DNA of 64,000 bases. Source: Burkholderia sp. HI2500. GTDB lineage: Bacteria; Pseudomonadota; Gammaproteobacteria; Burkholderiales; Burkholderiaceae. Location of the stretch: assembly GCF_002223055.1 (NCBI RefSeq), contig NZ_NKFL01000002.1, positions 62,001-126,000 of the forward strand, in the 5' to 3' direction. The notes under the pieces are model-generated. The model saw only the letters and a program-made list of their open reading frames with translations, ran no database searches and was not told the origin of the DNA. Numbering within the stretch: the stretch's first letter is position 1; each line of letters starts with the position of its first letter. Made by a program: the position numbers and the translations under genes. This document shows positions 41,720-50,560 of this stretch, in pieces.

Positions 41720-42102
41720 GCGGCGCGGCATGCGGCTGCCGGGCCGCGTGCCGCTGCGTTGCACCCCCGGCCACCGGGCCGGGTACCCCTGAATCGTCTC
41801 TTGCCGCCCGGCCGCGCCCGGGCGTCCCGCCTTCCGCCGCACCCAGTGCAACCCGTTTTCGTCCGCCGCGACCCGCGCGGAAGGTTGCGCACGCCCGTCA
41901 AACCGGCCCGCTCAGGGAAAACACCGATCCTCCGACCACGGGCAACTCCTAGGTTGCAACCGCATAAGTGGCTGATTATATTGAGTAACCTCTGGGTGCA
42001 ACCTGTCTCGTAATTTGGTTGCACCTTTTTATTGCGTGCCGTAGGATTTCGCGCATCCTCTCACACCACATTGCCGGGCTCGCACCGGCGCACGAACCCA
42101 CC
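41720..42102. other. priA-putA spacer with PutA operators
   Basis: 383 bases. The first 220 are GC-rich with nothing recognised; the last 150 are AT-rich and carry three GTTGCA-type sites (41952-42023) around the probable putA promoter. Confidence 0.6.
41952..42025. promoter_or_regulatory. GTTGCA sites, probable PutA operator
   Basis: GGTTGCAACC at 41952-41961 holds the hexamer on both strands; TGCAAC lies at 41997-42002 and GTTGCA at 42018-42023. The E. coli PutA ribbon-helix-helix domain is known to bind GTTGCA hexamers and repress putA when proline is absent. The PutA encoded just downstream has such a domain, so autoregulation is likely. Confidence 0.7.
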
Positions 42103-45100
42103 ATGGCAAGCACGACTCTCGGCGTCAAAGTCGACGACCTTCTCCGCTCGCGCCTCAAGGACGCCGCCGCGCGTCTCGAGCGCACTCCCCACTGGCTGAT
42201 CAAGCAGGCGATCTTCGCGTATCTCGAGCGGATCGAGCACGGCCAGTTGCCGCCCGAGCTGTCGGGCCACAGCGGCGTGACGGAGCTCGCCGACGGTCAA
42301 TCCACGGACGGCGACGACGACAACTCGCCGCATCCGTTCCTCGAGTTCGCGCAGAACGTGCAACCGCAATCGGTGCTGCGCGCGGCGATCACGGCGGCGT
42401 ACCGCCGCCCCGAGCCGGAATGCGTGCCGTTCCTGCTCGGCCAGGCGCGCCTGCCCGCGAACCTGCAGGCGGACGTGCAGGCGCTCGCGACGAAGCTCGT
42501 CGAGGCGCTACGCGAGAAGAGCTCGGGCGGCGGCGTCGAAGGGCTGATCCACGAGTTCTCGCTGTCGAGCCAGGAAGGCGTCGCGCTGATGTGCCTCGCC
42601 GAAGCGCTGCTGCGCATTCCCGATCGCGCGACCCGCGATGCGCTGATCCGCGACAAGATCAGCAAGGGCGACTGGCGCTCGCACGTCGGCCACGCGCCGT
42701 CGCTGTTCGTGAACGCGGCCACGTGGGGGCTGATGATCACCGGCAAGCTCGTGACGACCAACAGCGAAGCCGGGCTGTCGTCGGCGCTGACGCGCCTGAT
42801 CGGCCGCGGCGGCGAGCCGCTGATCCGCAAGGGCGTCGACATGGCGATGCGCCTGATGGGCGAGCAGTTCGTCACCGGCGAAACGATTTCCGAAGCACTG
42901 GCGAACAGCCGCAAGTACGAAGCGCGCGGCTTTCGCTACTCGTACGACATGCTCGGCGAAGCGGCGACGACCGAAGAGGACGCGCAGCGCTACTACGCGT
43001 CGTACGAACAGGCGATCCACGCGATCGGCAAGGCGGCCGGCGGCCGCGGCATCTACGAAGGCCCGGGCATCTCGATCAAGCTGTCCGCGCTGCACGCACG
43101 CTACTCGCGCTCGCAGCAGGACCGCACGATGAGCGAGCTGCTGCCGCGCGTGCGCGCGCTCGCGCTGCTCGCCCGCCGCTACGACATCGGCCTGAACATC
43201 GACGCCGAAGAGGCCGACCGCCTCGAACTGTCGCTCGACCTGCTCGAGGCGCTGTGCTTCGATCCGGATCTCGCGGGCTGGAACGGCATCGGCTTCGTCG
43301 TGCAGGGCTACCAGAAGCGCTGCCCGTTCGTGATCGACTACCTGATCGATCTCGCGCGCCGCAGCCGTCACCGCCTGATGATCCGCCTCGTGAAGGGTGC
43401 TTACTGGGATACCGAGATCAAGCGGGCGCAGGTCGACGGCCTCGAAGGCTATCCGGTCTATACGCGCAAGATCTACACGGACGTGTCGTACCTCGCGTGC
43501 GCGAAGAAGCTGCTCGCGGCGCCGGATGCCGTGTACCCGCAGTTCGCGACGCACAACGCGTACACGCTGGCCGCGATCTACCAGCTCGCGGGCCAGAACT
43601 ATTACCCGGGCCAGTACGAATTCCAGTGCCTGCACGGGATGGGCGAGCCGCTGTACGAGGAAGTCACCGGCCGCGACAAGCTGAACCGGCCGTGCCGCGT
43701 GTACGCGCCGGTCGGCACGCACGAGACGCTGCTCGCGTACCTGGTGCGCCGCCTGCTCGAGAACGGCGCGAACACGTCGTTCGTGAACCGCATCGCGGAT
43801 AAGACCGTGTCGGTGAAGGAGCTGGTCGCCGATCCGGTCGACGAGGCATCGAAGGTCGTGCCGCTCGGCGCGCCGCATACGAAGATCCCGCTGCCGCGCA
43901 ACCTGTACGGCGACGAGCGTCCCAACTCGATGGGCCTCGACCTGTCGAATGAACACCGTCTCGCGTCGCTGTCGTCCGCGCTGCTCGCGAGTGCGCATTT
44001 CCCGTGGCGCGCGGCGCCGATGCTCGCCGACGACACGCTCGCCGACGCGCCGGCCCGCGACGTGCGCAACCCGGCCGACCAGCGCGACCTGGTCGGCACG
44101 GTCAGCGAAGCGACGGCCGAACACGTGAGCGCGGCGCTCGCGCACGCGGTGGCCGCCGCGCCGATCTGGCAGGCGACGCCGGTCGATGCGCGTGCCGATT
44201 GCCTGGTGCGCGCGGCCGACCTGCTCGAAGCGCAGATGCACACGCTGATGGGCCTGATCGTGCGCGAAGCCGGCAAGTCGCTGCCGAACGCGATCGCCGA
44301 GATTCGTGAGGCGGTCGACTTCCTGCGCTACTACGCCGCGCAGATCCGCGACGAATTCTCGAACGACACGCACCGCCCGCTGGGCCCCGTGGTCTGTATC
44401 AGCCCGTGGAACTTCCCGCTCGCGATCTTCATGGGCCAGGTCGCCGCGGCACTCGCCGCCGGCAACACGGTGCTCGCGAAGCCGGCCGAGCAGACGCCGC
44501 TGATCGCCGCGCAGGCCGTGCGCCTGCTGCGCGAGGCCGGCGTGCCGGCCGGTGCGGTGCAGCTGCTGCCGGGCACGGGCGAAACCGTCGGCGCGGCGCT
44601 GGTGGCCGATGCGCGTACGCGTGCGGTGATGTTCACCGGCTCGACCGAAGTCGCGCGCCTGATCAACAAGACGCTGTCCGCGCGCCTCGACCCGGACGGC
44701 AAGCCGATTCCGCTGATCGCCGAAACGGGCGGCCAGAACGCGATGATCGTCGACTCGTCGGCGCTCGCGGAGCAGGTCGTCGCGGACGTGATGCAGTCGT
44801 CGTTCGACTCGGCCGGTCAACGGTGTTCGGCGCTGCGCGTTCTGTGTCTGCAGGACGACGTTGCGGACCGCACGCTGACGATGCTCAAGGGCGCGATGCA
44901 CGAGCTGGCGCTCGGCAACCCCGACCGGCTGTCGACCGACGTCGGCCCGGTGATCGACGCCGAAGCGAAGCAGACGATCGACACGCACGTCGCGGCGATG
45001 AAGGACAAGGGCCACGGCGTCACGCAGCTGCCGATGCCCGAGGCCTGCGCGCACGGCACGTTCGTGCCGCCGACGCTGATCGAGATCGGCAGCATCGACG

Positions 45101-46035
45101 AGCTGAAGCGCGAGGTGTTCGGCCCGGTGCTGCACGTCGTGCGTTATCGCCGCAGCCAGCTCGACAAGCTGCTGGAACAGATCCGTGCGACCGGCTACGG
45201 CCTGACGCTCGGCATCCACACGCGGATCGACGAGACGATCGCGCACGTGATCTCGAATGCGCACGTCGGCAACATCTACGTGAACCGCAACGTGATCGGC
45301 GCGGTGGTCGGCGTGCAGCCGTTCGGCGGCGAAGGGCTGTCGGGCACGGGCCCGAAGGCCGGCGGCGCGCTGTACCTGCAGCGCCTGCTCGCGACGCGTC
45401 CGTCGGGCCTGCCGCGTTCGCTCGCGCAGGCGCTGATCGCGGACGGCGCGGTGGAAGGCGACGCACGCGGCAACCCGGCGGCGGCGCTCACGACGCTGCG
45501 CGACTGGCTGATCGAGCAGCGCGAGCCGGCGCTGGCTGCGCGTTGCGACGGCTATCTGGCTCAGGTGCCGGCCGGTGCGACCGCGGTGCTGACCGGTCCG
45601 ACGGGCGAGCGAAACACGTATACACTCGGCCCGCGCGGCACGGTGTTGTGTGTCGCGGCGACGCCGGGCGGTGCGCGCGCGCAGTTCGCGGCGGTGCTGG
45701 CGACCGGTAACCGCGCGCTGTTCGCGGGTGCCGCTGGCGAGGCGCTGGTGGCCGCGCTGCCGGCATCGCTGAAGGCGCACGCGACCGTGCGCAAGCAGGC
45801 CGACGCGCCGTTCGACGCGGTGCTGTTCGAAGGCGACAGCGACGAACTGCAGACGCTCGTGAAGGACGTCGCGCAGCGGCCGGGCCCGATCGTGTCGGTG
45901 CAGGGCGTGTCGGTGGGCGCGTTCGAGAACGGCGATGCGGAAGATTACGCGCTGGAGCGGCTGCTGACGGAGCGCTCGGTGAGCGTGAACACGGCCGCGG
46001 CGGGTGGCAATGCGAATTTGATGACGATCGGCTGA
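42103..46035 (+). CDS. putA: Trifunctional proline utilisation protein PutA
   Basis: 1310 residues; oxidises proline to glutamate at the membrane and represses its own gene. Residues 1-45 are a ribbon-helix-helix DNA-binding domain (STTLGVKVDDLLRSRLKDAA). The FAD proline dehydrogenase barrel spans about 180-520 (MIRLVKGAYWDTEIK). The glutamate semialdehyde dehydrogenase spans about 600-1080, with general base Glu874 in AETGGQNA and nucleophile Cys908 in SAGQRCSALR. A C-terminal domain follows. Start at 42103; upstream GTTGCA sites fit autoregulation. The next gene (46120) is a LivK-like protein with its own ribosome site. Confidence 0.95.
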   Translation: MASTTLGVKVDDLLRSRLKDAAARLERTPHWLIKQAIFAYLERIEHGQLPPELSGHSGVTELADGQSTDGDDDNSPHPFLEFAQNVQPQSVLRAAITAAYRRPEPECVPFLLGQARLPANLQADVQALATKLVEALREKSSGGGVEGLIHEFSLSSQEGVALMCLAEALLRIPDRATRDALIRDKISKGDWRSHVGHAPSLFVNAATWGLMITGKLVTTNSEAGLSSALTRLIGRGGEPLIRKGVDMAMRLMGEQFVTGETISEALANSRKYEARGFRYSYDMLGEAATTEEDAQRYYASYEQAIHAIGKAAGGRGIYEGPGISIKLSALHARYSRSQQDRTMSELLPRVRALALLARRYDIGLNIDAEEADRLELSLDLLEALCFDPDLAGWNGIGFVVQGYQKRCPFVIDYLIDLARRSRHRLMIRLVKGAYWDTEIKRAQVDGLEGYPVYTRKIYTDVSYLACAKKLLAAPDAVYPQFATHNAYTLAAIYQLAGQNYYPGQYEFQCLHGMGEPLYEEVTGRDKLNRPCRVYAPVGTHETLLAYLVRRLLENGANTSFVNRIADKTVSVKELVADPVDEASKVVPLGAPHTKIPLPRNLYGDERPNSMGLDLSNEHRLASLSSALLASAHFPWRAAPMLADDTLADAPARDVRNPADQRDLVGTVSEATAEHVSAALAHAVAAAPIWQATPVDARADCLVRAADLLEAQMHTLMGLIVREAGKSLPNAIAEIREAVDFLRYYAAQIRDEFSNDTHRPLGPVVCISPWNFPLAIFMGQVAAALAAGNTVLAKPAEQTPLIAAQAVRLLREAGVPAGAVQLLPGTGETVGAALVADARTRAVMFTGSTEVARLINKTLSARLDPDGKPIPLIAETGGQNAMIVDSSALAEQVVADVMQSSFDSAGQRCSALRVLCLQDDVADRTLTMLKGAMHELALGNPDRLSTDVGPVIDAEAKQTIDTHVAAMKDKGHGVTQLPMPEACAHGTFVPPTLIEIGSIDELKREVFGPVLHVVRYRRSQLDKLLEQIRATGYGLTLGIHTRIDETIAHVISNAHVGNIYVNRNVIGAVVGVQPFGGEGLSGTGPKAGGALYLQRLLATRPSGLPRSLAQALIADGAVEGDARGNPAAALTTLRDWLIEQREPALAARCDGYLAQVPAGATAVLTGPTGERNTYTLGPRGTVLCVAATPGGARAQFAAVLATGNRALFAGAAGEALVAALPASLKAHATVRKQADAPFDAVLFEGDSDELQTLVKDVAQRPGPIVSVQGVSVGAFENGDAEDYALERLLTERSVSVNTAAAGGNANLMTIG

Positions 46036-46119
46036 TCATCCTTGCCGTTCGGATCAAACATAGGAAGCGGCAAGGCGATCCCGAAGCCGCTCCATTTACC
46101 CTGGTACCAAGGAGATGCT

Positions 46120-47259
46120 ATGCAACACACGATGAAAAAGCTGGCAGGCGCGACGTTTGTCGCGGTCATGTCGCTGGCGGGGACGGCCCATGCGGATGAC
46201 GTGAAGATCGGTTACGCAGGGCCGATGACGGGCGCGCAGGCGCACTACGGCAAGGATATGCAGAACGGGATCGCGCTCGCGATCGAGGATTTCAACGCGA
46301 CGAGCCCGAAGATCGGCGGCAAGCCGGTGAAGTTCGTGCTCGACACGCAGGACGACCAGGCTGACCCGCGCACCGGCACGACGGTCGCGCAGAAGCTCGT
46401 CGACGACGGCATCAAGGGCATGCTCGGCCACTTCAACTCGGGCACGACGATTCCGGCTTCGCGCATCTACGCGAACGCGGGCATTCCGCAGATCGCGATG
46501 GCGACCGCACCGGAATACACGCAGCAGGGCTACAAGACGACCTTCCGCATGATGACGTCCGACACGCAGCAGGGCTCGGTGGCCGGCACGTTCGCGTCGA
46601 AGGATCTCGGCATGAAGAAGATCGCGATCGTCGACGACCGCACGGCCTACGGCCAGGGTCTCGCCGACCAGTTCGAGAAGGCCGCGAAGGCCGGCGGCGC
46701 ATCGATCGTCGACCGTGAATTCACGAACGACAAGGCGGTCGACTTCAAGGCGATCCTGACCAAGCTGAAGGCGGCGAAGCCGGATCTCGTCTACTACGGC
46801 GGCGCGGATTCGCAGGCGGCACCGATGGTCAAGCAGATGAAGGCGCTCGGCATCACCGCCCCGCTGATGAGCGGCGAAATGGTGAAGACGCCGACGTTCC
46901 TGAAGATCGCGGGCAACGCGGCCGACGGCACGATCGCTTCGCTGGCGGGCCTGCCGCTGGAAGAAATGCCGGGCGGCAAGACGTACGCCGACAAGTACAA
47001 GAAGCGCTTCGGCGAAGACGTGCAGACGTACTCGCCGTACGCGTACGACGGCGCGATGGCGCTGTTCAACGCGATGAAGAAGGCCGATTCGACCGATCCG
47101 GCGAAGTACCTGCCGCTGCTCGCGAAGACCGACATGGCCGGCGTGACGTCGACGCACGTCGCGTATGACGCGAAGGGCGACCTGAAGAACGGCGGCATCA
47201 CGATGTACAAGGTCGAGAAGGGCGAGTGGAAGCCGCTGAAGAGCATCGGCGGGAAGTAA
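46120..47259 (+). CDS. LivK-type periplasmic amino acid-binding protein
   Basis: 379 residues: signal peptide to about AHADD, then a LivJ/LivK-type fold (VKIGYAGPMTGAQAHYGKDMQNGIALAIEDFN, AEYTQQ-like ATAPEYTQQGYKTTFRMMTSD). E. coli LivK binds leucine and LivJ binds leucine, isoleucine and valine. No permease or ATPase is adjacent, so it probably serves a transporter encoded elsewhere. Ribosome site AAGGAG; strong terminator after the stop. Confidence 0.92.
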   Translation: MQHTMKKLAGATFVAVMSLAGTAHADDVKIGYAGPMTGAQAHYGKDMQNGIALAIEDFNATSPKIGGKPVKFVLDTQDDQADPRTGTTVAQKLVDDGIKGMLGHFNSGTTIPASRIYANAGIPQIAMATAPEYTQQGYKTTFRMMTSDTQQGSVAGTFASKDLGMKKIAIVDDRTAYGQGLADQFEKAAKAGGASIVDREFTNDKAVDFKAILTKLKAAKPDLVYYGGADSQAAPMVKQMKALGITAPLMSGEMVKTPTFLKIAGNAADGTIASLAGLPLEEMPGGKTYADKYKKRFGEDVQTYSPYAYDGAMALFNAMKKADSTDPAKYLPLLAKTDMAGVTSTHVAYDAKGDLKNGGITMYKVEKGEWKPLKSIGGK

Positions 47260-47316
47260 GCAGCCTTTGACGTGACGAACGGGCGGCGGCGCATGCCGCC
47301 GTCCCGTCGATCATGC

Positions 47317-47354
47317 GAAAAAGCCACCTGGCCGTCGGGCCGGGTGGCTTTTTC
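47317..47354 (+). terminator. Intrinsic terminator after the LivK-type gene
   Basis: GCCACC (47323-47328) pairs with GGTGGC (47343-47348), extended inwards by GGCC/GGCC pairing. It is flanked by A run and T run (AAAAA before, TTTTT after), so it could act in both directions and also bound the leftward operon at 47486. Confidence 0.9.
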
Positions 47355-47485
47355 TTTGGCGGTGCACGGCCAGGTAGTACATACGGCTCTTGCCGGCGAT
47401 GATTCAACGGTTTGGGTATGTTCCGAGGGGGGGCGCCGCGTGTGTACGTCAATGCCTCATCGATGCGACTGGCGGCAGTGCGAGG

Positions 47486-47893
47486 TTACTTATCTTCACA
47501 GCACTTGTTGGGGCAATCGGGCAGGAAGGAAATTTCCACACGCCGCCCATTATCCACGTCCCCATGCGAATAGACGCGGGCGCTCGTCTTAATGGTTCCG
47601 CGTAGAAAACCGAATTGCTTCAGCAGCGCATACGCGGTTTGCATTCGCGATTGTGCAAGGGGCAGTGCGCTCTGTTCGCTTTCCTCGGCATGGCCGCTAA
47701 TCAGCGTTGTTTCCTTGGTTACGTGACGTGCGTAGGCGATTTTCTGGTTTGCTGTCCAGTTTGCAGTGCGGACGATTTCAGAATTCGATACATATGAACT
47801 GTTTTTCGGAAAATGGATATCGAAATTTTCGCTTGGGACACACGCAGATGCATGGCTAGACGCGACGACGCATAGGCCAGCAATTAATTTCAT
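47486..47893 (-). CDS. Small secreted OmpA-like protein, candidate immunity protein
   Basis: 135 residues with a signal peptide ending HASAC. The remainder (LISGHAEESEQSALPLAQSRMQTAYALLKQFGF and NGRRVEISFLPDC) follows the pattern of the OmpA C-terminal domain but is divergent. It ends in a Cys-rich tail (CPNKCC). It is related to the upstream gene product, whose stop overlaps this start in ATGA. It is last in the PAAR-metallopeptidase operon; a protective role against the peptidase is inferred from position. Base composition is clearly lower in GC than the chromosome around it. Confidence 0.7.
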   Translation of the reverse strand: MKLIAGLCVVASSHASACVPSENFDIHFPKNSSYVSNSEIVRTANWTANQKIAYARHVTKETTLISGHAEESEQSALPLAQSRMQTAYALLKQFGFLRGTIKTSARVYSHGDVDNGRRVEISFLPDCPNKCCEDK

Positions 47894-48369
47894 AGTTTAT
47901 TATTTGGTGAGTTTTGTTGTCGGCGAGACGCCGGAGCATCGCATAAGTTTCCACATCCATTTTTGCAGAAAGGCAGAAGACTCACGCCGAGCTGCAAGTA
48001 TCCTCCATGGCCGGTGCTATCGATTGGGTATGTAATTCGATTGACGTGCGTGTCAACATAGATATATTGAGGCTTGATGCCAAGCTGTATCAGGAAGTCT
48101 TTCAGCTGGTCACCTCTTGACTTTGCCAGATTCAAGGAGTTGCGTTCGCCGACATATGCGCTGGCGATGATTTGCGCCTGCACTTCAACATCGGGCCATT
48201 GCCGCGCAGCCAAAACCATATCGACTATCTTTATTCGATATGTATTTGGAATGCCGGGATAATTCAGAGGCACGCTTTCGAGCATGTGTTCCGATATCGT
48301 ACAAGCGCTTGCGTGTTGAATAAAAACGGTACTAGCAAGCGCGGCAACGGGAATCAGAAATTTTATCAT
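47890..48369 (-). CDS. Small secreted OmpA-like protein, candidate immunity protein
   Basis: 159 residues with a signal peptide (MIKFLIPVAALASTVFIQHASAC). The core LNLAKSRGDQLKDFLIQLGIKPQYIYV resembles the helix of OmpA-like domains, and the end LLPFCKNGCGNLCD is Cys-rich like its downstream relative. The two share the HASAC cleavage region, similar size and the terminal LLP/FLP-x-C pattern, so they look like diverged tandem duplicates. It begins four bases after the metallopeptidase gene. Alternative: a periplasmic accessory protein with no immunity function. Confidence 0.7.
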   Translation of the reverse strand: MIKFLIPVAALASTVFIQHASACTISEHMLESVPLNYPGIPNTYRIKIVDMVLAARQWPDVEVQAQIIASAYVGERNSLNLAKSRGDQLKDFLIQLGIKPQYIYVDTHVNRITYPIDSTGHGGYLQLGVSLLPFCKNGCGNLCDAPASRRQQNSPNNKL

Positions 48370-48373
48370 TCAA

Positions 48374-49099
48374 TCACCAAATATTCTTTTTTAAGAATTC
48401 ACTTATGTCATCAAAGTGCGCGATGTAGCATGCAATGCTGTCTGCATTCCTATGTGCACCTTCTGGATGGGCTTGTGCCCAATACCCGATCCCTCGAGCA
48501 AACCCATAGTTGACGTCGTCCGCATCGAATGTGTCAATGTAATGGGAACATTCGTGAATGAGAATTTTCAATTTGCAGTTTCCGGCAACGTAAACATCCT
48601 CGACAGTGCAGAAATGCGGGTAAATCGCGATTATTCGACGTGCCGAATCGGGCTTGCATACAGCCGCGTCATTTGCGCCAGTATCAGGGGCCACTGAGCA
48701 TGTAAGTTGCCGCTGGCTTTGTTCGTCCCATCTGATGATCTTCTCGGGCTGTAGTTCGCACATAGCCGCAGCGAGCCTGGGGAGGCCGAAACAGAGTTTT
48801 TGACGTATCGCTTCGTCGCTTCGGCCAAACCAGAATTGCACTCTATCTCGGGCAATTTTATCCCATCGTGCCAGATCCGATATGCGTTCCTCAATTAAGA
48901 TCACCGCGGTGTCCCGTAGTCGCATTATTAGCGATCTGAACGCCTTGTTACTCATGTTGGGGCAAATTGGCATCGTGTTGATTGATATATAGACCATGGA
49001 CCCCGGATTGGTGTTGGTGACGGCCCCCGAATGGACGAGGACCCATTCTTCGTTTTCCTGAGCTTCGAAGTCGTATTTATTTCCCGAAAAACCGCTCAT
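48374..49099 (-). CDS. M35-type (aspzincin) metallopeptidase, probable type VI effector
   Basis: 241 residues with no signal peptide. The zinc site is His182-Glu183-Cys-Ser-His186, followed by the acidic DADDVNYG (192-199), where aspzincins have the Asp ligand in G-T-D-x-x-YG, and by NADSIACYIAHF (218-229), also typical of the family. The preceding VQFWFGRSDEAIRQKL fits the family's N-terminal region. It sits four bases after a PAAR gene and before two secreted small proteins, so delivery by a type VI spike is the likely route and peptide cleavage in a rival's periplasm the likely action. The target is unknown. Confidence 0.75.
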   Translation of the reverse strand: MSGFSGNKYDFEAQENEEWVLVHSGAVTNTNPGSMVYISINTMPICPNMSNKAFRSLIMRLRDTAVILIEERISDLARWDKIARDRVQFWFGRSDEAIRQKLCFGLPRLAAAMCELQPEKIIRWDEQSQRQLTCSVAPDTGANDAAVCKPDSARRIIAIYPHFCTVEDVYVAGNCKLKILIHECSHYIDTFDADDVNYGFARGIGYWAQAHPEGAHRNADSIACYIAHFDDISEFLKKNIW

Positions 49100-49103
49100 C
49101 GCG

Positions 49104-49649
49104 TCAATGCCCCTTCGTATAGATTTTCAGAGATGCTGCGGCGTCGGTGGCAATTCGATCTGTTTGCCCGGCCGCGTCCGTGATGCCTGCGAAGATCTGC
49201 CCGGTGTCGGTGATGATTCGATAGCGAACGTTGGCGAGCGGGCGGTGTGCATCATCGAGCAAGGTAAATTGCTCGTCATGTACGGCATCCGATGAGGCAA
49301 ACGGCAGATGGGCTGCACCAGGTTTGCGCCCATCCAGCGTCAAAATTTCGCCCGCAGTAAAAGTCATCCGCATGCCGCGCTCAGCGTAGAAGATCGGCGG
49401 TGGGTTGCATCCGCAGACATTGATATCCCCGCTCAATGCCCACTGTTTGCCGTTCGGGCCGGTGCCTGGCCAGCGCGGCCCTTGCGGTGCGATATACCCT
49501 TCACGCTTACAGGCCGAACAGTAGGTCTTCATATCCAGCGTGGCGATATGAACCATCGGCGGCGGATTGGAACAGGTCACGCGGTCGAGGCCTTCGACAA
49601 TGACCGCTTCCCCGGCGCGGTCGCCTTTGGCAAGAAAGTAGCGGATCAT
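49104..49649 (-). CDS. PAAR domain protein with C-terminal beta domain
   Basis: 181 residues. Residues 1-95 are a PAAR spike tip: MIRYFLAKGDRAGEAVIVEGLDRVT, Pro-rich turns (CSNPPP, CGCNPPP) and paired Cys that could bind zinc. Residues 110-181 (FTLLDDAHRPLANVRYRIITDTGQIFAGITDAAGQTDRI) form a beta-rich domain seen at the ends of some VgrG and PAAR proteins, probably an adaptor for cargo. I start at 49649 behind GAGGTAGC; the open frame extends to 49769 over the neighbouring gene and is not used. It would cap a VgrG trimer and load the peptidase encoded next. Confidence 0.85.
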   Translation of the reverse strand: MIRYFLAKGDRAGEAVIVEGLDRVTCSNPPPMVHIATLDMKTYCSACKREGYIAPQGPRWPGTGPNGKQWALSGDINVCGCNPPPIFYAERGMRMTFTAGEILTLDGRKPGAAHLPFASSDAVHDEQFTLLDDAHRPLANVRYRIITDTGQIFAGITDAAGQTDRIATDAAASLKIYTKGH

Positions 49650-49659
49650 GAGCGCTACC

Positions 49660-50319
49660 TCAGCGGGGCATGGACGAGCGGGTGACGATGCCAAATACAA
49701 CGGACGACGCCACGCCTTGTCGCTCGGGACTATCGGTGATCGTGTCGCCGTTATCGAGTTCGCTGCCAACGAAGGCGAGCGGCGCGAAGTCGGCCCGGTC
49801 GGCCAAACCCAGACCGGTCGTAACGCGCGCGGTTGAGCCGTCGGGATAGAGGATCAGGTCGCCCACCGTGGCAGCTTTGCCCAAGTGCGGCGCTACTTCC
49901 CATGTGCCGGACGGTTCGCGTAATGCACCGCCGCGCGCTGTTGTCGCGCCACGTACCGCCAGTCTGTAGGCAGGCGGTGCGGGTGGCGGCACATAGGTCG
50001 GATCGAACAGGCCCGAAACGCATCGCCCATCCCCTGCGTGAATGCCCCACGAAGTGCGCAGCGTTTCGGTAATGCGGTCGCCGTTGCTCAACCGGCTGCC
50101 CACTAACGCGAATGGCTTGCCTCCGCTATGGTTGTTTCCCGCGCCGTCGATAATCGCGGCCTCGCTACCGTCGTCGTAGGTCACTACATCGCCGACGCAG
50201 GCGACTTCCAATCCGGCCAATGTCAGGCCGCTGGTTGCGGTGGTGACGCGTCCACCGCGTTCCGTGAGTGCGCCAACGGTGGCGAAAAGATGGGTCGGTG
50301 CTTGATGTTCGTTTTTCAT
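49660..50319 (-). CDS. Double PAAR-repeat protein
   Basis: 219 residues made of two similar PAAR-like units: about 12-90 (ATVGALTERGGRVTTATSGL to GSRLSNGDRITET) and about 118-200 (LAVRGATTARGGALREPSG to GSELDNGDTITDS), joined by a Pro-rich linker (YVPPPAPPAY). Each repeats the G-D-x-V/L-x-Y-x-DG and VGSxLxNGDxIT pattern. PAAR proteins sharpen the type VI spike. It is the first gene of the five-gene leftward operon (ribosome site AAGGAAG). No vgrG lies nearby. Confidence 0.82.
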   Translation of the reverse strand: MKNEHQAPTHLFATVGALTERGGRVTTATSGLTLAGLEVACVGDVVTYDDGSEAAIIDGAGNNHSGGKPFALVGSRLSNGDRITETLRTSWGIHAGDGRCVSGLFDPTYVPPPAPPAYRLAVRGATTARGGALREPSGTWEVAPHLGKAATVGDLILYPDGSTARVTTGLGLADRADFAPLAFVGSELDNGDTITDSPERQGVASSVVFGIVTRSSMPR

Positions 50320-50560
50320 CCGGCTTCCTTGTCTCTGTAGATGGAATGGCTGCCTAGAGACGCTATTCCAGATAAGAAACGTGGATCAATCGGACGAATA
50401 TGATTCAGTGCGGGTAACTTCTATTACTTGTTCCGTTCCGCTTGTTGCATTGGCGTTGCGTGCGCGAATGCGTGGGATCGGGTGTCGCGGATAGGCATGG
50501 GTGCCGTATCCCGCAATACGAGTGTGCGAGTTAGCAGTGTGCCGGCTCAATCGGGGATGC

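Noticed and set aside
42508..45780. 1090-residue minus-strand open frame opposite putA
   Set aside because: Arg/His-rich antisense shadow of a strongly conserved gene; no motif of its own.
50320..50560. A further cargo gene upstream of the double-PAAR gene
   Set aside because: The open frames here are extensions of antisense frames of the CoA ligase; no start with a ribosome site or recognisable domain.
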